NCBI GenBank assembly: GCA_029557395.1
Contig: JAKQIK010000043.1
Coordinates: 1 to 8,730, forward strand
Reading direction: 5' to 3'
DNA from: a bacterium
GTDB taxonomy: Bacteria > Patescibacteriota > Saccharimonadia > Saccharimonadales > JACDBH01
DNA length: 8,730 bases
Below are positions 1 to 6,200 of the stretch, piece by piece (the first letter of the stretch is position 1; the number at the start of each line of letters is the position of its first letter). A program made the translations under genes and the position numbers. Below the pieces are notes generated by a model, which worked only from the letters and a program-made list of their open reading frames with translations, was not told the DNA's origin and made no database searches.

Positions 1-1034
1 CCGTTATCATCAAAGTCTAGTCCAAAATTCATTTGATGCACCAAGCTGGAGTTAAACTTCTGGACTCTGGAATTGAGTATGTCTACAACATAGATATTGC
101 CTGTACTGTCTACGGTAATATCTATTGGTTCGTCAAACTGCCCGTCGGCGCTACCTTGAGTACCCCATTTGGTTATAAAGCTTCCACCACTAGTGAATTT
201 CTGTACCCGATGGTTAAACTGATCCGCAATATACACATTGTCATCCGAGTCTACCGCTACGCCTCTAGGTGAATTAAACTGCCCGTCGGCGCTACCTTGA
301 GTACCAGTACCCCATTTAGTGATAAAACTACCACTATTAGAGAATTTCTGTACGTTGCTATTGTCAAAATCTGATACATACACATTGTCTGCCGAATCTA
401 TAGCTATACCCCTGGGTGAACTAAACTCCCCATCGCCACCACCTTCAGCACCCCATTTGGTGATAAAAACCCCACTAGACGTAAACTTTTGAATACGGTA
501 ATTGTCTCGGTCAGCTACATACACATTACCCGCAGAGTCAATATCAATGCCGTATGGATCCTCAAATTCTCCATCCGCTGTGCCCTGAGAACCATCACCC
601 CCATTTGCTCCCCATTTAAGCAGAAATGTACCGTTAGAGGTAAATTTTTGAACACGGTGATTGCGCCTATCGGACACATAGACATTATCAGATGAATCAA
701 TAGCTATTCCATATGGATCATCAAACTGCCCGTCACCCGAGCCGTAACTTCCCCAACTTGTGATAGGTGTTCCACTCGGATCAAACTTATTGACACTATC
801 ACTGTCTCTATCTACAACATAAACATTGTTCTGAGAATCCACCGCCACAACCGTTGGGTCAACCAAAATCCCGTCTGTAATGCCAATAGTTCTCTGATAG
901 CTAGGCACGTCCGTCGGCCCCGGAGTAGCATAAACTATATTAAACGCTAACGTACTGCAGACAATTGCAATCATCAAAATCACACTAATCACTATATTGG
1001 TTAGCTGATTAACTTTTAGACCAAAACTCGACAT
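1..1034 (-). CDS. Secreted NHL-repeat beta-propeller protein, 3' end outside the window
   Basis: The frame is open from an ATG at 1034 to the left edge: 344 complete codons with no stop, so the C-terminus is missing. Residues 1-36 look like a signal peptide: a short polar start with Lys7, a hydrophobic stretch at about 13-34, and a possible signal peptidase I site after V-Y-A36. From about residue 58 there are six NHL-type blades of 46-52 residues, beginning near 58, 106, 158, 205, 254 and 301. Each has the pattern P-x-G-I-A-I-D-S, then N-V-Y-V-x-D, N-x-R-V-Q-K-F, I-T-K-W-G and a Gly/Asp-rich turn ending D-G-E/Q-F. NHL propellers usually bind proteins, RNA or glycans; no catalytic residues are evident. 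The start is supported by a GGAGGGG ribosome binding site. An outer-surface binding or adhesion role is inference. More blades or other domains may lie beyond the edge. Confidence 0.93.
   Translation of the reverse strand, partial: MSSFGLKVNQLTNIVISVILMIAIVCSTLAFNIVYATPGPTDVPSYQRTIGITDGILVDPTVVAVDSQNNVYVVDRDSDSVNKFDPSGTPITSWGSYGSGDGQFDDPYGIAIDSSDNVYVSDRRNHRVQKFTSNGTFLLKWGANGGDGSQGTADGEFEDPYGIDIDSAGNVYVADRDNYRIQKFTSSGVFITKWGAEGGGDGEFSSPRGIAIDSADNVYVSDFDNSNVQKFSNSGSFITKWGTGTQGSADGQFNSPRGVAVDSDDNVYIADQFNHRVQKFTSGGSFITKWGTQGSADGQFDEPIDITVDSTGNIYVVDILNSRVQKFNSSLVHQMNFGLDFDDN
135..305 (-). repeat. Pair of identical 30-base direct repeats within the NHL array
   Basis: The 30 bases at 135-164 recur exactly at 276-305, 141 bases (47 codons) apart, at the junction between successive NHL blades. 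They encode the Gly-Ser-Ala-Asp-Gly-Gln-Phe turn with flanking residues. Identity at synonymous positions points to recent blade duplication or gene conversion. Next to the copy at 276-305, six bases (AGTACC in plus orientation, 306-311) are doubled relative to the other copy, adding a Gly-Thr pair to that blade. Confidence 0.8.
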
Positions 1035-1037
1035 CTA

Positions 1038-1044
1038 CCCCTCC
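1038..1044 (-). promoter_or_regulatory. Ribosome binding site of the NHL-repeat gene
   Basis: On the minus strand the sequence GGAGGGG ends three bases before the ATG at 1034; counted from its GGAGG core the spacing is five bases. This is the strongest Shine-Dalgarno match in the window and fixes the start of a gene that is open at its other end. Confidence 0.8.
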
Positions 1045-1133
1045 AATAACATTATCTTTTTTAATAATAAGATATTACTTGCTGTTAATTTTAACCTGGC
1101 AACGTCTTTCTCTATTACCATAAGCTTAAATAG

Positions 1134-1163
1134 ATGATACAGTATTTTGTATTTTGATTACAA
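1134..1163 (-). promoter_or_regulatory. Candidate sigma-70-type promoter for the NHL-repeat gene
   Basis: Minus-strand TTGTAA (1158-1163) and TATCAT (1134-1139) are separated by 18 bases and match the -35 and -10 consensus at four and five of six positions. Initiation would fall near 1127, giving a leader of about 90 bases. The region is very AT-rich, so chance matches are likely. The alternative pair TTGCCA plus AGTAAT, closer to the gene, has a worse -10 match. Readthrough from the permease gene is also possible. Confidence 0.3.
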
Positions 1164-1166
1164 CCT

Positions 1167-1195
1167 ATTATTTATCATATTTTTTGATAAATAAT
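1167..1195. repeat. Perfect AT-rich inverted repeat between permease and NHL gene
   Basis: The arms ATTATTTATCA (1167-1177) and TGATAAATAAT (1185-1195) are perfectly complementary over 11 bases around a 7-base loop. In the minus direction the hairpin starts about 30 bases after the permease stop and is followed by AGGTTGTAATC, which has no T-run, so it is not a canonical intrinsic terminator for the ABC operon. In the plus direction a T-rich stretch with a six-T run follows at about 1196-1207, but no plus-strand gene precedes it. It could be a weak terminator, an mRNA 3'-end stabilising structure or a dyad operator just upstream of the candidate promoter. Confidence 0.55.
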
Positions 1196-1225
1196 TATCT
1201 TTTTTATAACTCTAGTATATTTTGT

Positions 1226-2455
1226 CTACTCTCGGCGAAGTGCGTCTATAGGGTTGACTTTCTGAGCCCTTCTAGCAGGCAAAATAACTACCAATAGTCC
1301 AACAAATGCCATAAAAGCTATAACACCAAAGACAAGTAAAGGTGGGTTAGCAAATAACGAAAAACTATCCTTGACACCTCTGTGCGATGCCGACATATTC
1401 ATCATCAAGTTGACAATCAGACCCAAAAATAATGCTGAGATGATACCAATCAACGCACCAGAGATAGACAAAAACAGAGCCTCAAAAATAAAGAGACGTT
1501 TCATATCTACAGACCTAGCACCCAGTGCAACCATTAGACCAATTTCTTTGGTACGCTCCAAAAGTGAAATAGTTAAGGTATTAAACATACCGAGCACAGC
1601 AATTATCATACCAATACCGCCAAATCCAACTAGAATAATATTCAAAAATTTAAAGACCTTATTAATATCATTCAAAGTATCAACCGGTGAGCTAGTACCA
1701 AATCCTATGCTCTCTATCTGTTTACGGATTTTGGTAACTGCCTTGACATCCTTAGCACCAACTTTTAATTGTGTTAGCGCTGGCACACCTAACTCTCTAA
1801 AAATGGATGAATTAATAAATACTTCAGCACCACTACCAGAGTCAATTACACCAACTATTTCAAACTTTTCTTTATAAGTGCCAATCTTTTTATCTACTTT
1901 ATCAAGTGGAACAATTAGATCAATTTCTTTGCCAAGGATAGCTTCTGGATTTTTAGACAACCCAATAGATTCAAGTGTAGCTGTATTTATTACAATTGCA
2001 TTTTTTTTATCTTTTACATCACTCAGTAACTTCCCTTTTACCAAATTCAGATATGTAAGATTCTCGTAGCCTTTATCGACTCCGTAGACGATACTATCTG
2101 ACTCACTATTATTTAACTTAAAACTACCCGGGAAATAATACACATTACCAAGTTCATCAATATCAGGAACAGCTTTTATACGTTCAATAGCCGCATCATC
2201 TAGTCTGATAACTTTTGAGTTTGTGACAGAAACATCGATAGTTCTTATTGATTGATTACCAATCACCTCATTTGTAACTAGTCTCTGTATACCGAGACCA
2301 AACGATAGCAGAAAATAAACTGCTCCGATACCGATAGAGATACCAAAAACAGTTAGGAGTGTACGGAGTTTCTTGTGGAGCAAGTTTTGGTAGGCAATAT
2401 AGGCCAGTATAGAAATATGAACAGCTGGACGATTTTTTGGCTTACGCAGGTTCAT
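1226..2455 (-). CDS. FtsX/MacB-type ABC transporter permease
   Basis: Membrane subunit of a type VII (MacB/LolCDE/FtsEX-like) ABC transporter, 409 residues from the ATG at 2455. Layout: a short cytoplasmic N-terminus; TM1 at about 34-56; an extracytoplasmic domain of about 210 residues with the usual MacB-like alpha/beta pattern; TM2 at about 270-295; the coupling motif E-R-T-K-E-I-G-L-M-x-A-L-G-A (300-313); TM3 at about 323-350; TM4 at about 373-394; and the family ending P-A-R-R-A-Q-K-V-N-P-I-D-A-L. Members of this family do not carry substrate through a channel; they couple ATP hydrolysis in the cytoplasm to movement outside. An in-frame GTG at 2464 is a possible start, but GGAAGG (2464-2469) sits eight bases before the ATG and overlaps the GTG, so ATG is preferred. 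The start overlaps the ATPase end by 14 bases. No MacA-like adaptor or outer-membrane gene is present, as expected of a single-membrane cell. Substrate unknown. Confidence 0.95.
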   Translation of the reverse strand: MNLRKPKNRPAVHISILAYIAYQNLLHKKLRTLLTVFGISIGIGAVYFLLSFGLGIQRLVTNEVIGNQSIRTIDVSVTNSKVIRLDDAAIERIKAVPDIDELGNVYYFPGSFKLNNSESDSIVYGVDKGYENLTYLNLVKGKLLSDVKDKKNAIVINTATLESIGLSKNPEAILGKEIDLIVPLDKVDKKIGTYKEKFEIVGVIDSGSGAEVFINSSIFRELGVPALTQLKVGAKDVKAVTKIRKQIESIGFGTSSPVDTLNDINKVFKFLNIILVGFGGIGMIIAVLGMFNTLTISLLERTKEIGLMVALGARSVDMKRLFIFEALFLSISGALIGIISALFLGLIVNLMMNMSASHRGVKDSFSLFANPPLLVFGVIAFMAFVGLLVVILPARRAQKVNPIDALRRE

Positions 2456-3221
2456 GTTGCCCACCTTCCATCAACGAATTTATCCTGTCCTGTGTTTCTT
2501 TTAGCATAGTTTTGACTGTGGCAGAAATTCTAGCACCTTCAATCTGTGTAACTTTACCGTCTTGAACCTCAATCAAGTGATTTGCAACATGTAAATACTC
2601 CATATTATGTGTCACCAAAATAATTGTTTTCTGACTTTCTCTTTGTAGTTTTTGTAAAAGTTCAATTATTTTATCGCCGTTTTTTGAGTCCAAACTACCA
2701 GTTGGCTCATCGGCAATAATAACAGCTGGATCACTAATTATTGCCCTGGCCATTGCTACCCTTTGTTGCTCACCACCAGATAGCAGGATGGGATATTTAT
2801 TTGCAAACTCACCCATATCAACACGATCAAGGGCTTCTTTACCTTTTTTGTAGGCACTCGACTTAGTTTCACCTTGAAAATACAATGGCATTGAAATATT
2901 ATCCAAAACACTTAGACTTTTCACCCAATAATTAGTCTGGTAGACGATGCCAAGGTCATGAGCCCTAAAATAAGCAAGTTCGTTTTTAGTCTTTTTATAC
3001 AAATCTTCATTTCTAAAACTAATACTGCCTTCGGTTGGCCTTTGTAGCCCTGAAATAACATTAAGCAAACTAGATTTACCACTACCAGAGGCACCAAAAA
3101 TAATCGTTATTTTACTCTCTGGTATGATAATGTCACATGGCAAAATACCTCGAACCATTTTACCGGCTACATCGTATTCCAGCCCCAGATTGTTTGCAGT
3201 AAAAAGTGCGTTACTAGACAT
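2442..3221 (-). CDS. ABC transporter ATP-binding protein, LolD/MacB type
   Basis: Cytoplasmic ATPase that powers the adjacent permease; 259 residues from the ATG at 3221. All motifs are intact: Walker A G-A-S-G-S-G-K-S (43-50), Q-loop Gln95 in V-Y-Q-T-N, signature L-S-G-G-E-Q-Q-R (147-154), Walker B V-I-I-A-D-E-P with catalytic Glu172, D-loop S-L-D-S (176-179) and switch His205 in V-T-H-N. The D-E-P-T-G-S-L-D stretch and the L-S-G-G-E-Q-Q-R signature are typical of the LolD/MacB/FtsE branch. Beyond the core there is a C-terminal extension of about 30 mostly helical residues, slightly longer than usual for LolD. An in-frame TTG at 3233 would add four residues and overlap the upstream gene. The ATG is better: it begins one base after the upstream TAA and has a weak GGA seven bases away. 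The pattern suggests translation coupled to the giant upstream gene. Confidence 0.96.
   Translation of the reverse strand: MSSNALFTANNLGLEYDVAGKMVRGILPCDIIIPESKITIIFGASGSGKSSLLNVISGLQRPTEGSISFRNEDLYKKTKNELAYFRAHDLGIVYQTNYWVKSLSVLDNISMPLYFQGETKSSAYKKGKEALDRVDMGEFANKYPILLSGGEQQRVAMARAIISDPAVIIADEPTGSLDSKNGDKIIELLQKLQRESQKTIILVTHNMEYLHVANHLIEVQDGKVTQIEGARISATVKTMLKETQDRINSLMEGGQHEPA
2464..2469 (-). promoter_or_regulatory. Ribosome binding site that decides the permease start
   Basis: Minus-strand GGAAGG lies inside the 3' end of the ATPase gene, eight bases before the ATG at 2455. An upstream in-frame GTG (2462-2464) overlaps this site and would have no site of its own, so the shorter permease is favoured. 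Confidence 0.65.
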
Positions 3222-3222
3222 G

Positions 3223-6200
3223 TTACATTCCAAATATAGATTTTAGGGTATTAAATATCACAGCAATTGCATTGTCAGACGCTCGACCAATGATAGCTGT
3301 CTGGACTTCGCCCTTACCTTCATTCTGAGCTTTATCGCGTGACAAAGGCTGAACGCTATATACTCTTGAGGTTGGCAGGTCAGAAATAATAACCAAGTGT
3401 TCTGTTGTTAGTCTAGAGTCTTCTGCCGAACGGCTGTTAAATGTGGTAACTCCCGATCCCTCAGAGTACGCTACTTGACTGGCTGAGGGTTCATCAGTAC
3501 GCCACGATACTACTATTTGACCTCTAGCTTCTGAACCAGAGCCTCGGATAGATGACTCTACTACAATGTCGCTTATGCTTGGCGGGCGGGTATCAAGAGC
3601 TGTCTTGAACACTTGCCTATCCGAAGTAGCAAGATTACCTGATGCATCACGACTGTACGCAATCAGTGAATATGTACTATCGTCCTGTAAATTCTTGATA
3701 ATAACCTCATGAGCTGTTGTCATCTTTGAATCTTGAATTTCAGTTGGTGAACCAGAGGTTGTCGAATATGCTACTTGGCTTGTACTTGGAACGTTTGTAT
3801 CCCATGTAACTTTTTGCGTACTCGTAGGTTCATTCTCAACCGGCTGGAATCTAAGATTAGAAATTTTGGGGCGCGAAGGTGTCGTAAACGTAGCCACGTT
3901 ACCTTTGTACTCCGTTCCCTCTTGGTCAATAGTACTTATCATAAAGTAATATTTTGTACCATCAGACAGTCCGTCTAGGTTTACTTGGTATCGTGATTCT
4001 TCTACCGATGTATTAACTTCTTTCATGCCTCCAAATGCTTCACTAGCCCCAAAATATAGCTTAGCCATCTTTGCACCTTTAGTTGTGAACGAAATGGTGG
4101 CACTGCTCAAATTAACACTATCAACTGTCGCCTCCTTTATAGTTGGCGCCGGTGCTGTAGTAAATGTCTGCTCTTGACTTGTACCGGTGTTACCGTCTTC
4201 ATCTGTCCATTTAGCCTTAAAGTAATAGGTTGTACCTGGCGCAAGGTTATCAAGATTGAGCTCATGTGCTGTTACTTGATCGGAATTACCGACTTCAGAT
4301 GGGCTATAATGACCACTCTGTGTTCCAATCTGAACCTTAGAGTCACTATTTCTGTCTGTTGACCATTTTATTGTAGCTTTCTTGGTTGTGACTGCACTAA
4401 CATTTGGACCACTGGTGATATTTGCAGGACTTGTAAATTTACCGGTTGGATAGCCATCCATAGTTGAACCAACTGCACCACAGTTATTAGTATTGTCACA
4501 GGCCGCAACATTATAATAGTAAGTTTGTTGCGTGAGACCAGCATCGATATAAGTCGTACTTGAGCTCGCACCAATTTGACTAAAGTTAGTATTGTCTGTC
4601 GACCGATAAATCCTATAACTACTAATACCACTACCTATGTTAGTCGGTTGATCCCAGGTTAGTGCCAACCTCCAATTACTTGTACTCTTGATTGAAACGT
4701 CAACAATATCAGTATTGAGCGGAATACCCGGTGCTGCTGTATTGGCAGTAAAATTAATCGACGAGAAGTTTGCATAGTTAATATTTCCTGATTCATCTCG
4801 AGCTGCAACATACAGAGTATTTACTCCAGGCTGAGTAGCAAAAGGTCCTACAGTCAATTCTGTTGAACCAGAACCCGTGAAGGCACAAGAACCCGGAGAA
4901 GGTATTACATTTACTGTATAACAATAAGTGATATTATTAACATCACCAACATAAGTAGCTGGCGCATCCCAATTGAAGCCAAATAGGTTGACCGTATTAG
5001 TAGATGGAGTCGCCACAAGATTGAGTGGTTCGCTTGGCGCACCACTAGTATTGATCTTGAGCGTAGCGGTAGAATACGTAGAAGTATAGTTCCCTGCTTG
5101 ATCCCACGTTCTAAAGTACACAGTGTTGATTCCTTCTATCAAATCACCAAAATCAGGGGTGTTTTGTGTTGTGTACTGACCGTCGTTAGCAAGTAGGTCA
5201 CTCATATCCCCAGAGCCACTGTGAGTATCACCATACCAGGTACCGCTAGGGCCTATACGATACTGTAGTCCGGCTAAGCCCGAATTTGCGTCATTTGGAG
5301 CACTACCACCAGTGGTTGGCCACGACATATTTACTTCTTTGGTATTAATAAATCCAGATGGTGCAGTAATAAAACCGGGGTTGGCTGGTGGTGTATTATC
5401 AAAACGGAAAGAAAATTGTGAAGAAGTATTAGTGATATTGCCTGCTTTATCGATAGTACGAAGATTTAAATAAACCGTATCATTACTGCTAGTCAGTGGT
5501 GTACCAAGTAAGCCGGGGGTAGCTAAGTCTAGAGAATTACCAGAAGTAATAAATTGACAACTACCTCCAGTTTGTACTGGACTCGTACCAAGTAGGCCTT
5601 TTGTTGTCGTAGGATCTGCGTTCATATCAGTACCCAGATAGACACAATAGCCAAGTACACCCGCATTATCATCAGCCCCTGCATCCCACGTAAAGTATGG
5701 TGATGCACCATTTGTCCAGCCACCACCCGAGATTGAGCTACCTCCATTAGCCTTAAATGCCTGTAAATTGCTCGGGTTTGCTGTTGGATCAGTAGAGTCA
5801 GATGTAGCAGCGGCCGATACACCATCTATACTAACACGCTGATTCCCATCACCGGTAAGCACAGCCTGCCACTTCAATCCTCCAAATGTAACAGGGAATG
5901 TCTCAAAGTTTGCCGTAATAACTGCCGGGGTATTTGCCTCTGTTAAGTTTGTCGACTCAGCCCAGCCAAAACCATCCCAAAATTTCCAAGTCGTACCTTC
6001 ATCATCGGAAAGACGGTAGTTAATCGTGCCGCCATTTGGTATGTCTGTATGGCTCAAGCTATCCCAATGCCAAACACCATTTTTACGAATGCTGTCTGCG
6101 AGCTCAACAGTTTGCGGTTGATTAGAAAACGGCTTTGTCGTAAAGCTAGTTCTGGCAACATTGCTGAGTCGAATTTCATCCAATTGTCCAGCAAAATTAC

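Noticed and set aside
33..272. Plus-strand open frames at 33-272 and 489-695
   Set aside because: Both are antisense to the NHL repeats; their similarity to each other only reflects the repeats on the other strand.
955..959. Cys26 of the NHL protein as a lipoprotein lipobox
   Set aside because: The residues before it (I-A-I-V) lack the small Gly/Ala/Ser at -1, and the hydrophobic stretch continues past the cysteine. A signal peptidase I site after Ala36 fits better.
1371..1877. Open plus-strand frame of 168 codons, followed by another at 1878-2069
   Set aside because: It lies antisense inside the permease gene, whose protein matches its family along its whole length. The antisense product has no recognisable domain.
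3231..3233. TTG as start of the ATPase
   Set aside because: The ATG at 3221 avoids overlapping the upstream gene, has a GGA at suitable distance and gives a normal N-terminus.
3223..3600. LPXTG-type sorting signal or C-terminal membrane anchor in the giant protein
   Set aside because: No such motif, no long hydrophobic helix and no basic tail is present before the stop.
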